A stretch of 64,000 nucleotides of DNA from Paraburkholderia hospita. GTDB lineage: Bacteria > Pseudomonadota > Gammaproteobacteria > Burkholderiales > Burkholderiaceae. The stretch lies in the NCBI RefSeq assembly GCF_002902965.1, contig NZ_CP026109.1, positions 248,001 to 312,000 of the forward strand, given 5' to 3'. Position numbers and translations under genes: made by a program. Positions 52,739-62,529 of this stretch are shown in pieces. The notes beneath the pieces were generated by a model. It was given only the letters and a program-made list of their open reading frames with translations. It had not been told where the DNA came from and searched no databases. Every line of letters starts with the position of its first letter. The stretch's first letter is position 1.

Positions 52739-53088
52739 TGCCTCCGTTCCTCTATTTTACGAAACGTTGGCATCCACTTTTTTCAGCCGGCCTCAATGAC
52801 GGTATGGGCGTTCCCAACGCCTTTCCTTCGCTGGCAGGCAACCCTTCTGTGCTGACGGAACATACGACGTCGCTGATCAGGCTGCTTGTCGAAGGCGGCA
52901 ATAGCCCGACGACGCTCACGGGGCCGCCGCGCCAGTCGATGCCCGGCTTCGTCGGGACGCTGGCCGATGTGCAGATTGCCCAGGTGCTGACATATATCCG
53001 CGGTGCGTGGGGCAACAATGCGCAACCGGTCACCGCCAACGATGTAAGCACGCTGCGCAGCGAACTGCACAAGTGAGAGAGGGGAGCC

Positions 53089-53592
53089 ATGAACGTGGCA
53101 CGACAGGTGGTGTCTTTTCTCAGCTCGCGCGGCCTCAAGCTCGCGACAGCCGAATCGTGCACGGCGGGGCAGATCGCATCCTATCTCGCCGAAGTTCCGG
53201 GAAGCGGGGCGTGCCTCGACGTAGGCTTCGTTACGTATTCCCCGTCGGGCAAGGCGGGCTTCCTCGGCGTGCAGCACGCGACCATGCAGGCACATGGCCT
53301 GACGAGCGAAGCCGTCGCCCGCGAGATGGCGGAAGGCGCATTGCAGCAGGAGGCGAGTTGCGCCGATGTTGCCGTAGCCAACACGGGTGTTGCCGACGCA
53401 TTGCCATCGGACGGACCGCCGCCCGGTACACAATGCTTCGCGTGGGCGTACCGCGTGCGCGATGGTCACATCGTCACGTTTACAGAAACCCGACGCTTCA
53501 CCGGCAGCCGCAACGAAATCCGTCATCACGCTGCGCGTTACGCGTTGTCCCGCATCGAGCATTACTTCAACACCTTGGGCTCGCGGCGCTGA
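53089..53592 (+). CDS. pncC: CinA C-terminal family, nicotinamide-nucleotide amidase
   Basis: 167 residues with AGGGGAG upstream. The family motifs LATAESCTAGQIASYLAEVPG, GFVTYS and a KAGFLGV, HGLTSEAVAREMAEGAL and VANTGVAD are present. PncC deamidates nicotinamide mononucleotide to NaMN, recycling NAD. The usual GPxG around the last motif is changed here (VADALPSDGPPPG). It follows the cytochrome gene by 12 bases and may share its transcript. Confidence 0.88.
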   Translation: MNVARQVVSFLSSRGLKLATAESCTAGQIASYLAEVPGSGACLDVGFVTYSPSGKAGFLGVQHATMQAHGLTSEAVAREMAEGALQQEASCADVAVANTGVADALPSDGPPPGTQCFAWAYRVRDGHIVTFTETRRFTGSRNEIRHHAARYALSRIEHYFNTLGSRR

Positions 53593-53660
53593 CCGGGCGT
53601 TGCAGCAAGCTGCGAGGCACGGCGGATGCTTGCATCGTCTCCAGGCAATTCATGGAGCGC

Positions 53661-55967
53661 ATGATGAGCACCATCCATAAAAAGTCAGATGCGTATCAGC
53701 ACGCAAGCGGAGGCTGGGGTTCCGTCAAGGCTGTGGCAAGCGCCCTTGCGCACGAGCATGCGCCCGTCGCGACGAGCCGCGTGCTGGTTCATCAGAACAA
53801 GCCCGACGGTTTCATATGCGTGAGTTGCTCGTGGGCCAAACCTGCCCACCCGCATCCGTTCGAGTTCTGCGAAAGCGGCGCCAAGGCGACCGCATGGGAC
53901 CTGACGTCGCGCCGCGTCGATCCGGAATTTTTCGCGGCACATACCGTGAGCGAACTCGAGGCATGGCATGACCACGACCTCGAAGAAGCGGGACGTCTCT
54001 GTGCTCCAATGCGCTGGGACGCCGCCACCGACCGGTACGTCGAAACCAGCTGGGAACATGCGTTCGGCGAGATCGGGGGCGAGTTGCGGACACTCGATCC
54101 CGATTCCGTCGTGTTCTACACGTCGGGGCGTGCATCGCTCGAAACCTCGTACATGTACCAGCTTCTCGCGCGCATGTACGGCACCAACAACCTGCCCGAC
54201 AGTTCGAACATGTGTCACGAAAGCACGAGCGTCGGCCTGAAAGAAGCGATTGGCGTCGGCGTCGGGACCATCACGCTCGACGATTTCACCCAGACCGATC
54301 TGATGTTCTTCTTCGGCCAGAACGTCGGCACCAACAGTCCGCGCATGCTGCACGACCTGCAGGCGGCGCGCGAGCGCGGCGTGCCGATCATTACGTTCAA
54401 TCCGATACGCGAGCCGGGGCTGGTCAGCTTCGTGAATCCCCAATCGCCGTTGCAGATGCTCAAGCCGGGCGCTACGCAGATCAGCACGCAGTACCACCAG
54501 GTGAAGGCGGGCGGCGACTCCGCCGCGATTGCCGGCATTTGCAAGGCAGTGATCGAAACGGACGACCGCGCGCAGTCGCAAGGGGGCGCACGCATTATCG
54601 ACGTTGCCTTCATCGCAGAGCACACGACGGGCTTCGACGCGTTTGCCGCGTATGTCCGCAACGTCGGCTGGGAAGAAATCGAACTGGCGAGCGGCCTACC
54701 GCGGCAAGCGCTGATGGCCGCCGCCGACGAGTACATGCGAGCCAAGGCCGTCATCGCGCACTTTGGCATGGGGCTCACGCAACATCGTATGGGCGTGCAG
54801 AACGTGCGGATGATCGTGAACCTGCTGCTTCTGCGTGGCAACATCGGCAAGCCGGGCGCAGGTCCATCGCCGATACGCGGACATTCGAACGTGCAAGGCC
54901 AGCGTACGGTCGGCATCACGGAAAAGCCGTCTCTTGCGCCGCTCGACAAGCTCGCCGAGCAATACCATTTCGAGCCGCCACGCCATGAGGGCATGGCGAC
55001 TGTGGATGCGTGCAAGGGTGTGATCGACGGTCGCGTGCGGGCGGTGATGCAGCTTGGCGGCAACCTCGTCAGGTCGGTTCCGGACCGTTACGCGATCGAA
55101 CCGGCATGGCGCAAGCTACGCCTGACCGTGCACGTCGCGACCAAACTCAACCGGAGTCATCTCGTGCATGGCGAGGTGTCCTATCTGCTGCCGTGCCTGA
55201 GCCGTATCGAGATCGACGCGCGCCTCGGCAAGCCGCAGGCGGTTTCGATGGAGGACAGCACGGGATGCATGCACGGTTCGCGCGGTGTCGCGTTGCCTGC
55301 AAGCGACCGTCTGCTGCCGGAACAGGCCATCGTGGCGGGCATCGCGATGGCGACGCTCGATAAATCGTCGGTCGACTGGGAAGCATGGAGCAACGACTAT
55401 ACGTTGATCCGCGATGCGATCGCTCAAACCTACCCCGACATCTTTCACGACTTCAACGCGCGGCTATGGACGCCCGGCGGCTTTCACCGCCCGCTGCCGG
55501 CGCGCGACCGGAAGTGGCAAACGAAGAGCGGTAGAGCGGAGTTTCTGGTACCCGAGACATTGAACGAAGACCCCGACATGCCGGAGCGCAGTCCCACCGA
55601 TTTACGTCTGTTCACGTTGCGCAGCGACAGCCAGTTCAACACGACGATCTATCGGCTTGACGACCGCTTTCGCGGCATCAGCGGCACGCGGATGGTCGTA
55701 TTGATGAATCCCGCGGACATCACGCGTCAAGGGCTCGAAGCGGGCATGTCGATATCACTCGAAGCCGTATCGCCCGATGGAGTGAAGCGACAGGTAGATG
55801 GTTTCAGGGTCGTGAGTTTCGATCTGCCTGAAGGCTGCCTCGGCGGTTACTACCCCGAATGCAATCCGCTAATTCCGCTGTCGCACCACGCGAAGGAGAG
55901 CAAGGTGCCTGCAGCGAAGTCGGTGCCTGTGCGGATCGTGCGTGAACGGCATGTGAAACTCGCTTGA
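53661..55967 (+). CDS. YdeP/FdhF-family molybdopterin oxidoreductase
   Basis: About 768 residues from an ATG at 53661 with GGAG upstream. The opening cysteine pair ICVSCSWAKP is consistent with this family's weak or absent 4Fe-4S site. Molybdopterin-binding segments follow: FYTSGRASLETSYMYQLLAR, NNLPDSSNMCHESTSVGLKE, FFFGQNVGTNSPRM, NLLLLRGNIGKPGAGPSPIRGHSNVQG (quoted in parts: RGNIGKPGAGPSPIRGHS), and DSTGCMHGSRG. Family members such as YdeP aid acid resistance and are formate-dehydrogenase-like; substrate is unproven. It lies just after pncC. Confidence 0.88.
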   Translation: MMSTIHKKSDAYQHASGGWGSVKAVASALAHEHAPVATSRVLVHQNKPDGFICVSCSWAKPAHPHPFEFCESGAKATAWDLTSRRVDPEFFAAHTVSELEAWHDHDLEEAGRLCAPMRWDAATDRYVETSWEHAFGEIGGELRTLDPDSVVFYTSGRASLETSYMYQLLARMYGTNNLPDSSNMCHESTSVGLKEAIGVGVGTITLDDFTQTDLMFFFGQNVGTNSPRMLHDLQAARERGVPIITFNPIREPGLVSFVNPQSPLQMLKPGATQISTQYHQVKAGGDSAAIAGICKAVIETDDRAQSQGGARIIDVAFIAEHTTGFDAFAAYVRNVGWEEIELASGLPRQALMAAADEYMRAKAVIAHFGMGLTQHRMGVQNVRMIVNLLLLRGNIGKPGAGPSPIRGHSNVQGQRTVGITEKPSLAPLDKLAEQYHFEPPRHEGMATVDACKGVIDGRVRAVMQLGGNLVRSVPDRYAIEPAWRKLRLTVHVATKLNRSHLVHGEVSYLLPCLSRIEIDARLGKPQAVSMEDSTGCMHGSRGVALPASDRLLPEQAIVAGIAMATLDKSSVDWEAWSNDYTLIRDAIAQTYPDIFHDFNARLWTPGGFHRPLPARDRKWQTKSGRAEFLVPETLNEDPDMPERSPTDLRLFTLRSDSQFNTTIYRLDDRFRGISGTRMVVLMNPADITRQGLEAGMSISLEAVSPDGVKRQVDGFRVVSFDLPEGCLGGYYPECNPLIPLSHHAKESKVPAAKSVPVRIVRERHVKLA

Positions 55968-55975
55968 GAGAGACC

Positions 55976-56005
55976 AAAGCAGACGGCCGGGTGGCCGCCT
56001 GCTTT
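55976..56005 (+). terminator. Hairpin after the molybdoenzyme gene
   Basis: A 13-base stem with one mismatch (AAAGCAGACGGCC with GGCCGCCTGCTTT) and a 4-base loop, starting 9 bases past the stop. It lacks a long T-run. Confidence 0.6.
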
Positions 56006-56298
56006 CGTGGCTATTGCGCCTGCCGGTGTCTCGCCGGACGGCTGGCCGCCGCCAGTTCCCTGCAACACCTGCGCTGGCACGGGCGATCCTGCGTCGCCGG
56101 CTTAAGCGTTGTCTCATTGGGTTACATGCAGGTTCCGTCGAGTCCGGCTATGCGCGTCAATACGCCAGCAGTATTCCCGCACGGTCCCGCGCGGCGACTG
56201 GAATCGTGCAGCCGAAGGCTGCTGCTTGAACGCGCCAGCCCTTGGGGCACCCGTCGGTCGTCGACAGCGGTCGTACGCACCTGTTGCCGCGCTGGGGC
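56006..56298. other. Intergenic region between convergent genes
   Basis: No gene seen. Confidence 0.5.
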
Positions 56299-57243
56299 TT
56301 AACGTCGCGTCGCGGTATCAGATACGGGAACGCGCAGTGGCGTGTCGTTGTCGTCGCGAGAAGGCGTCCCGTTTAGCGCGGCGACTACCTCTGCGCCCAG
56401 CAGGAAAACCGCAGCGCAAAAGTACAGCCACATCATCAACACCGCAAGCGAGCCGGCCGCGCCGAATGAGCCCGCGGTGCCTGCATGTGCCAGATAAAAG
56501 CCGAACAGATGGCGCCCCACCGTAAAAAGTACCGCCGCAACAAGCCCTCCGATCATCGCGGGCCGAACCGCGACGTGAGTGTCGGGCAGCCACTTGATGA
56601 GTGCGCCCAGTCCAACCGTCAGTATCACAAGGCCGAACAGCGTCTGTGCTACCTCGGCGAAAACGGTTAGCGCCATGCTGCCAAAGAGTGCGTTTCCTAC
56701 TGTCTGAACTGCGGCGTCGAGGACGAGCGAAACGACGAGCAGGAATGCAAGACCCATCACGAGACCGAGCGAAACGAGCCGCGCTCGCAACAGCAGTGCG
56801 ACGCCTGCGAGTCCTTTCGGCGAACTGGTCCGGAACACGACGTCGAGGGCCGTGTTGAGCGACGAGAAGGTTGCCGAGGCGCCGACGGCAAGCAGCACGA
56901 CGGATATCAGCGCCGCGATGCCGCCGCTGCCCGAGTAGTGCGCATGTTCGACGATCGACTGTATCGCGCTTGCCGCGTCCGCGCCGAGAATACCTTTGAT
57001 CTGGTTGAACAGTTTTCCCTGCGCGGCGTCGCGTCCGAAGAACCAGCCAATGATCGCCAGCACGATCAGAAGCGTCGGCGCGAGTGAGAATGCGGAGTAG
57101 AAGGCGACGCCGGCCCCCAGCGTCGTACACCGGTCGCTGGAGAACCGGCTCGCGACCTCTTTCACAAACGCGACAATGCCGCGGCCGCCGCGTGGCGAAG
57201 GTCGGGAATGACGCAATGACTTTAGAACGTTGGTCGGTTGCAT
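56299..57243 (-). CDS. YihY/BrkB-family membrane protein
   Basis: 314 residues from the ATG at 57243. Six helices in the family order: TLGAGVAFYSAFSLAPTLLI, IAALISVVLLAVGASATF, LVMGLAFLLVVSLVLDA, LFGLVILTVGLGALIKWLP, AMIGGLVAAVLFTVGRHLFG, and LAVLMMWLYFCAAVFLLGAE. The family was once linked to RNase BN and serum resistance; its role is uncertain. The C-terminal tail is polar. No lesion seen. Confidence 0.88.
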   Translation of the reverse strand: MQPTNVLKSLRHSRPSPRGGRGIVAFVKEVASRFSSDRCTTLGAGVAFYSAFSLAPTLLIVLAIIGWFFGRDAAQGKLFNQIKGILGADAASAIQSIVEHAHYSGSGGIAALISVVLLAVGASATFSSLNTALDVVFRTSSPKGLAGVALLLRARLVSLGLVMGLAFLLVVSLVLDAAVQTVGNALFGSMALTVFAEVAQTLFGLVILTVGLGALIKWLPDTHVAVRPAMIGGLVAAVLFTVGRHLFGFYLAHAGTAGSFGAAGSLAVLMMWLYFCAAVFLLGAEVVAALNGTPSRDDNDTPLRVPVSDTATRR

Positions 57244-57461
57244 GGCGGACGTCCTGAGCGCGTCGATGAAGACGTTCGACATTCAGCAATGGCTGTGCCC
57301 TGCATATCGGATTACCCATGCGACGCGTCGAAGTTCCGAGCCGTCGCCCGTTCGGTCACCCTCCTGCGCGTTCGCGCTGCAACACTGGCTCGGGGTGCCC
57401 GATCTGCGTGCCCGACGCACGTGAAACCGGATACGTTTCTCCAGGCCCGCTTCGAGCGACG

Positions 57462-58035
57462 TCACAGGCATCCATTATCGGGCTGCCGATGCCACGGGTC
57501 GTCGATCGGTAGCGGACGAAACCCGATTTCCGACTTCGAGGCCCGTAATCTCGCCGATCTGTTGCGCGATCTGCAGCATCGACACTTCATGCGGATTGCC
57601 GAGATTGACGGGACCGTCTGGATATTTCCGCAGGTTCATCAGCCGGATGAACGCGTCGATCATACCGTCGACGTAACAGAATGGGCGCATCTGGGAGCCA
57701 TCGCCATACACTGTCAACGGTTCGCCGTTACGCGCTTGCATCACGAAGTTCGACACGATCCGCCCATCGGCGGGATGCATGCGTGGCCCATAGTATTGAA
57801 AAGACGCGTGATGCGGATGTCGAGTCCATGCTGACGGCGATAGTCCATGAACAGCGTCTCGGCGCAGCGTTTGCCTTCGTCGTAGCAGGAGCGTGGGTCA
57901 ATGGGATTCATGTGTCCCCAGTAGTCCTCCGTCTGCTGATGCACGCGCGCGTCGCCATACACCTCGCTCGTCGCGAAGTTCGCGCAGTCGAACAGATGCG
58001 CGATATTGTCCTTCGTGCCCGTGTAGAAGTCGACG
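57462..58035 (-). pseudogene. UDP-glucuronate decarboxylase-like epimerase, broken
   Basis: On the minus strand a segment [16 protein letters not shown] is joined directly to [20 protein letters not shown] and [19 protein letters not shown] (the YxxxK site is intact). About 75 residues between them are missing compared with UXS1-type enzymes. A missing T near 57787 shifts the frame before [16 protein letters not shown] and GDGSQMRPFCYVDGM. A second slip near 57520 precedes FRPLPIDDPWHRQPD. The N-terminal Rossmann motif is also absent. Clearly inactive. Confidence 0.8.
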
Positions 58036-58279
58036 TCGTATTCACCGATAATGCGATGCCCAGCGGGATCAACGGGAATGGAACTAGCGCGTCTGCACAG
58101 GATGATTATCCGCAGATCAAGATCGTGCTGACGTCGGGGGACGTCTGCCCGCTGCATTGCGCAGTGAGCTTGGCTCGCTGCATGACTTCGCATTCGTCCA
58201 CGCGCCGCACCGGTTGGCCGATCTCGCAAGGCGCTGCGCGCCAGATAGCGTTTGCCACTTCGACAGATCGGCGCAGTGA
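58029..58279 (+). pseudogene. Response-regulator receiver fragment
   Basis: The plus strand reads [23 protein letters not shown], then in another frame [18 protein letters not shown] and stops at 58279. This is the second half of a receiver domain with a frameshift. It begins where the UXS-like fragment on the other strand ends, marking a breakpoint. Confidence 0.65.
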
Positions 58280-58284
58280 GTTCG

Positions 58285-60084
58285 TTAGCCGGAAAACTGC
58301 GCTGGCTGATGCGGGACGCCGTGCCCGGCTTCAACGGCCTTGACGAACCGGGCGAGAAAGGTGCGCGTGGTTCCGTCAGGAAACAGCACAGCCACCTGGT
58401 CTGTCGTCGCGAACGTCACCTGGCCCGTCCCGTACTTGCGCACCCGCACGCACTGGCCGCGCGTAAAACCGTGTCGCCGGTCGCGCGTGCCGGATGCGGC
58501 ATTCATCATCCCGTCTTGAGCCGGCGCTATTGCCTTCACGGGCTCCCGGAATGGTTCGACGTGCGGCGGATTCCGGCAGTTGTCGCATGTGCCGCACCGA
58601 TCGACCTCGCCGGCATAGCCGAAATGCTCGAGAATGGTGTGCCAGCGGCAACCGCCCGTTTGCGCATAGTCGATCATTTGTTGAAGTGCCTCGCGATCGC
58701 GCTTCGCCAGTTCGTCGTACCGTTGCAGCGCTGCGGCAAACGCATCGCTGCCCGGCATGCCGTCGCGGCACAGATAGCGGCGCGCGCGATTGCGACGCAC
58801 AAGCCCTGCGTCGAGCAGAATTTTCAACGCGACCAGGAGTTTGTTGCGCCCGATGTCCGCGAGTGTGCGCGCGAGTTCGTCCGTGCTGATGCCCGGCGCG
58901 GTCGCGTTGTCGTGCTTGCCCAGCGCCTCGCGCACGCGCTCGACGAGTTCGCGCTCCGGATAGCGGCCAAGCTGCAGGAACTGCTGGACACGCCTGTCGT
59001 TCAGATCGAACAGCAGGATGCAATCCGCAGCTTCGCGGTCGCGACCCGCGCGCCCGGTCTCCTGATAGTACGCGTCGATACTGCCCGGCATCTGGTCATG
59101 CACGACGAAACGTATGTCGGCCTTGTCGATGCCCATGCCGAACGCGTTGGTCGCGATCATCACACGCACGTCGCCGCGCATGAAGCGGTCCTGTGCATCA
59201 TGCCGCTCGCGGGAACCGATTCGGCCGTGATAAAGGGCAGCCGGCACGCCCCATTCGCGGACCGCTGTCGCCAGCCGTTCCGCTTCGCGTACCGTCGCCG
59301 TGTAGATGATCCCGGCATCGCTGCGCGACTCGAGCAACGCGCGAACCGCGGCGAGCTTCGCCTGCGCGGAACGCGTGGATGCACGTCCTGTCGCGCCCGC
59401 CACCGACACCTGCATGACGCTGTACCGCAGATTCGGCCGATAGACGCCTGTGTGCAGCACGTGCGGCTCGCGCATGCCGAGCGTGCGCACGATATCGTCG
59501 ACGACAGCCGTCGTCGCCGTAGCTGTGAGCGCGAGGACGGGCGGACCTCCAAGGCTGCGCACCGCATCGGCGATCTGCAGGAAGGCCGGCCTGAAGTCAT
59601 GTCCCCACTGCGCAATGCAGTGAGCTTCGTCGACAACAATCAGACTCACGCGTGGCTGCGCGCACGGGCCGCGATGCCCGTGAAGCGCTTCCAGCAGTGT
59701 CGGTTTGGCGAGTTGCTCGGGTGTCACGAACACAATCGCGCGCGCTGCGGTGTTCAGCTTTTCATACGTCTGCCGTTCCTCGGCGGCGCTCAGTGTGCTG
59801 TTGATCTGCATCGCCTCCACGTCAGCGGCGAGCAGCTTGTCGCGTTGATCCTTTATCAATGCGATCAATGGCGATACGACGAGGGTCAGGCCGCTCAGAT
59901 GCATGGCGGGCAGCTGGTAGCACAGCGATTTGCCAGCGCCCGTCGGCATGATGGCGAGCGTGTCGCGTCCCTGCATCACGCTGTCGATAATCTCGCGTTG
60001 TCCCGGACGCAGCGATTCGAAACCGAACACCTCGCGTAGCGTCCGGTGCATGGCCTTCGTGCTCGTTTCTGTTGAAGCTGGCAT
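58285..60084 (-). CDS. recQ: ATP-dependent DNA helicase RecQ
   Basis: 599 residues from the ATG at 60084 with AAGGAAG upstream. Helicase motifs: [34 protein letters not shown] (Walker A), [20 protein letters not shown] (DEAH), LALTATAT, and QETGRAGRD. The RQC zinc site is complete ([20 protein letters not shown]). The HRDC domain is replaced by a short domain with [16 protein letters not shown]. RecQ unwinds DNA 3' to 5' in repair. Length matches short RecQ proteins found outside the main chromosomal copy. Confidence 0.93.
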   Translation of the reverse strand: MPASTETSTKAMHRTLREVFGFESLRPGQREIIDSVMQGRDTLAIMPTGAGKSLCYQLPAMHLSGLTLVVSPLIALIKDQRDKLLAADVEAMQINSTLSAAEERQTYEKLNTAARAIVFVTPEQLAKPTLLEALHGHRGPCAQPRVSLIVVDEAHCIAQWGHDFRPAFLQIADAVRSLGGPPVLALTATATTAVVDDIVRTLGMREPHVLHTGVYRPNLRYSVMQVSVAGATGRASTRSAQAKLAAVRALLESRSDAGIIYTATVREAERLATAVREWGVPAALYHGRIGSRERHDAQDRFMRGDVRVMIATNAFGMGIDKADIRFVVHDQMPGSIDAYYQETGRAGRDREAADCILLFDLNDRRVQQFLQLGRYPERELVERVREALGKHDNATAPGISTDELARTLADIGRNKLLVALKILLDAGLVRRNRARRYLCRDGMPGSDAFAAALQRYDELAKRDREALQQMIDYAQTGGCRWHTILEHFGYAGEVDRCGTCDNCRNPPHVEPFREPVKAIAPAQDGMMNAASGTRDRRHGFTRGQCVRVRKYGTGQVTFATTDQVAVLFPDGTTRTFLARFVKAVEAGHGVPHQPAQFSG

Positions 60085-60312
60085 CGGTGCTTCCTTCACG
60101 GGTGTCGCCGTCGGCGCTCTGACATCCGGTGCAAGCAATGGGCATTCCGTCTGGCTGGCTACGCGTTCTCGTGGTGTCCACGGAAGGCTACGCAGGCGGC
60201 GAACGACAGAAGCAGCACGCCGCGCACCCAGCGGGCCGGGCGCTTGCTAGATACATGACACAACCGTGCAAGCCGGCACGCCGGACGCGCGGCGATTTCA
60301 TGGGAGAAAGCA

Positions 60313-61179
60313 ATGACCGGGACCACATATGCAGCGCCGCCTTTCCCGCCGCAACAGCAAGACGCTGTGCCGGGCCGTACCGCGCCGATGATTCCGCAGC
60401 CCGATCATGGCGAAGAGAGTTATGTCGGACACAACCGGCTCGCAGGCAAGGCGGCGATCATCACGGGCGGTGACAGCGGCATTGGACGCGCCGTGGCGAT
60501 TGCCTTCGCCCGCGAAGGGGCGGACGTGCTGATCTCCTATCTGAACGAGCATGATGACGCACAGGAGACGCAGCGCTGGGTCGAAAAGGCGGGTCGCCGT
60601 GCGGTGCTGATGCCGGGTGACATCAGGGACACCACGCAATGCAGCGGGATCGTCGAGCGCGCAATGGCGGAATTCGGACGGATCGACATCGTCGTCAATA
60701 ACGCGGCCTATCAGATGACCTACGATTCGCTCGACGAGATCACCGATGAAGAATGGAACAAGACATTCGATACGAACATCGGCGCGATGTTCAGGATCGT
60801 GCGCTCTGCCGTCAAGCATATGAGACCGGGCGGCTCGATCATCAACACGACATCAATCAATGCGGACAAGCCCAATCCCGGTTTACTCGCGTATGCAACA
60901 ACAAAAGGTGCAATCCAGAACTTTACAGGTGGTCTTGCGCAAATGCTTGCCAAACAGGGTATTCGCGTCAACTGCGTCGCGCCCGGACCTATCTGGACGC
61001 CCCTGATCCCGTCCACGATGCCGACAGAGAAAGTCGAAAACTTCGGCAAGCAGGTACCGATGGAGCGGCCGGGGCAGCCCGTCGAAGTCGCACCTGCTTA
61101 TGTGATGCTCGCGACAGACGAGGCCAGTTATGTGTCGGGCGCGACGATTGCCGTGACGGGCGGCGCACCGATTCTCTAG
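60313..61179 (+). CDS. Short-chain dehydrogenase/reductase
   Basis: 288 residues with GGGAG upstream. After a ~45-residue proline-rich lead (common in stress-linked YhdF-type SDRs), the Rossmann core begins: KAAIITGGDSGIGRAVAIAF, then VVNNAAYQ, INTTSINADKP, the YATTKGA active site (Tyr and Lys), and CVAPGPIWTPLIP. The cofactor is probably NAD(P)H; the substrate is unknown. No lesion seen. Confidence 0.92.
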   Translation: MTGTTYAAPPFPPQQQDAVPGRTAPMIPQPDHGEESYVGHNRLAGKAAIITGGDSGIGRAVAIAFAREGADVLISYLNEHDDAQETQRWVEKAGRRAVLMPGDIRDTTQCSGIVERAMAEFGRIDIVVNNAAYQMTYDSLDEITDEEWNKTFDTNIGAMFRIVRSAVKHMRPGGSIINTTSINADKPNPGLLAYATTKGAIQNFTGGLAQMLAKQGIRVNCVAPGPIWTPLIPSTMPTEKVENFGKQVPMERPGQPVEVAPAYVMLATDEASYVSGATIAVTGGAPIL

Positions 61180-61288
61180 GCGGGGCGAGGCGCGGCCTGG
61201 CGGCGTGCTGAACGGCCTTCACCCCCATGCGAAATTCAAGGTCTATTTCCTGATCCGACGAATAGACACAACCATCTGGGGCGCGGAC

Positions 61289-61660
61289 ATGGAAAGCCAA
61301 CATTCAGGGCGACGGGTACCGAATGGTGTGGTACATGGACAGGTAAGACTTCTCACGCTGCTCGTGGCTTTACATTTAGTCGTGTTTTCTGAGTCACGAA
61401 CGTGGTTGTCGCCTGCACAGTCAGTAGGTGTTATGCGACGATGGCACGTCGCCGATTCCACCGTGCTCGATGTCCTTCAACGCGTTAGCATTTCGAGTCG
61501 GGCGTTACCCATTGCGGTCCGTTTGGCGGAGTGTCACGGCTGTTTGCTGGACCCAGTTCGCATGCGTGCGGTATTTGATAGTCGGGGATCTATCGATGCG
61601 GATGCGGTTCTATACCGGATCATCCGGCGTGCGTGCGAAGCAGCGCTGCTGCGCGACTGA
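61289..61660 (+). CDS. Hypothetical protein
   Basis: 123 residues. A polar start, a hydrophobic stretch (LLTLLVALHLVVFS), then a soluble helical part (VADSTVLDVLQRVSISSRAL, IDADAVLYRIIRRACEAALL). A later start at 61433 would give the soluble part alone. No family recognised and no strong ribosome site. Confidence 0.4.
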   Translation: MESQHSGRRVPNGVVHGQVRLLTLLVALHLVVFSESRTWLSPAQSVGVMRRWHVADSTVLDVLQRVSISSRALPIAVRLAECHGCLLDPVRMRAVFDSRGSIDADAVLYRIIRRACEAALLRD

Positions 61661-61674
61661 CCTTGAGGAACGCG

Positions 61675-61977
61675 ATGTTTGTCGGCGCGTCACCAACCGT
61701 ACCGACGCTGGCCACGTCACTGTCGATCGTGCTGATCCATCGCGCCCCTGCATGGGTGTGTGTTTGCTCACCAGCACTTGAGTCATTTGTGGTAGCGGCC
61801 GAGAAAGAAGTTTTCGGTTCCACAGCAAACAGATTTCTGCCGCACTCACTACGAACGGATGTATTCGAGGCCGCGAGGCAAATACTGCGTAACCGTGATC
61901 TCAATGATGTGGAGTTGGCCGGCCTCGAGCGCAATGGACGGGGGCGGTCTCATTTGGAAAAGCTGCGGGCAGCTTGA
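61675..61977 (+). CDS. Hypothetical protein
   Basis: 100 residues with GAGGAA upstream of the ATG. The first half is hydrophobic with two cysteines (PAWVCVCSPALESFVV); the second half is helical and charged (FEAARQILRNRDLNDVELAG). It starts 14 bases after the preceding hypothetical gene. No family recognised. Confidence 0.4.
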   Translation: MFVGASPTVPTLATSLSIVLIHRAPAWVCVCSPALESFVVAAEKEVFGSTANRFLPHSLRTDVFEAARQILRNRDLNDVELAGLERNGRGRSHLEKLRAA

Positions 61978-62238
61978 CGTCGCTTCGTTACGCTGTCAGG
62001 CGGTTCCCGCAACGATCCGTTTTCTCCTTGTCGCCAGCACCGGCCCTAAGGCAACGGGTCGCGCGCGCCGTCGCGTCGCCGCAGTGACGACACCGACTGG
62101 CGAACTCGATGCAACGTTGTCCGGCACGCTGCGACCTCGCGCGATATGTGTCGGCACAGCGGTTGCTGCATCGTTGAGCCGGGTGGACTTTCATACCCCT
62201 ATGACGGCCGCGCGCTGCTACGCATCAGGAGGACCCAG
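61978..62238. other. Intergenic region
   Basis: No gene seen. Confidence 0.45.
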
Positions 62239-62529
62239 ATGTCATTCCAATCCTATCTTCCTTACCGCCACTGCACCGTCGATGTCTGCGTGACGCCCGC
62301 GAAAACATACGCGCTCGGCGGCCCATATCGGCGGTACCGTGTAACCTGGACCGTTTCTTCGCCTGGCCGAACTGGAAATCAGGTGATCAGTTTCCCCGAG
62401 CAGTTCGATTTCCTTTCCGAACAGGAAGCCTTTCGCTACGGAGAGAAGCGGGCGCACACGTTTATTGATTCCGTTCTTTCGACACCGTCGCAAGAGCACG
62501 GCTTAAGCGACGGATTACTTCAAGGATGA
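62239..62529 (+). CDS. Small hypothetical protein
   Basis: 96 residues with an excellent ribosome site (AGGAGG). A beta-rich start (CTVDVCVTPAKTYALGG, YRRYRVTWTVSS) is followed by FLSEQEAFRYGEKRAHTFID. No family recognised. Ribosome site and composition support it as a real gene. Confidence 0.6.
   Translation: MSFQSYLPYRHCTVDVCVTPAKTYALGGPYRRYRVTWTVSSPGRTGNQVISFPEQFDFLSEQEAFRYGEKRAHTFIDSVLSTPSQEHGLSDGLLQG

Larger units (their letters stand above)
51541..52783 (-). mobile_element. IS3-family element, boundaries approximate
   Basis: The element carries intact OrfA and OrfB on the minus strand. Inner inverted-repeat parts GTGGACGCCAACG (51547-51559) and, inverted, GTGGATGCCAACG (52765-52777) match at 12 of 13 positions. 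Exact outer ends and the target duplication could not be fixed; a CGG at both edges is a possible duplication. Confidence 0.8.
50466..53076 (+). pseudogene. Three-heme cytochrome c split by an IS3 element
   Basis: From the ATG at 50466 a membrane anchor (LIVCALSGGCMLALLLI) is followed by two cytochrome c domains (GDCAGCHTAAQ and GHCGACHTPRG) and a third heme motif, SFCARCHRD. There an IS3-family element interrupts. Past it the third domain resumes: GLNDGMGVPNAFPSLAGNPS and SMPGFVGTLADVQIAQVLTY, ending at 53076. It resembles the cytochrome subunits of alcohol or gluconate dehydrogenases. It should be exported and shuttle electrons to the oxidase. The split leaves hemes 1 and 2 in an open frame that could yield a truncated protein. 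Confidence 0.88.

Noticed and set aside
53007..53660. In-frame N-terminal extension of the molybdoenzyme
   Set aside because: It overlaps pncC in another frame; the ATG at 53661 has a ribosome site and fits the family length.
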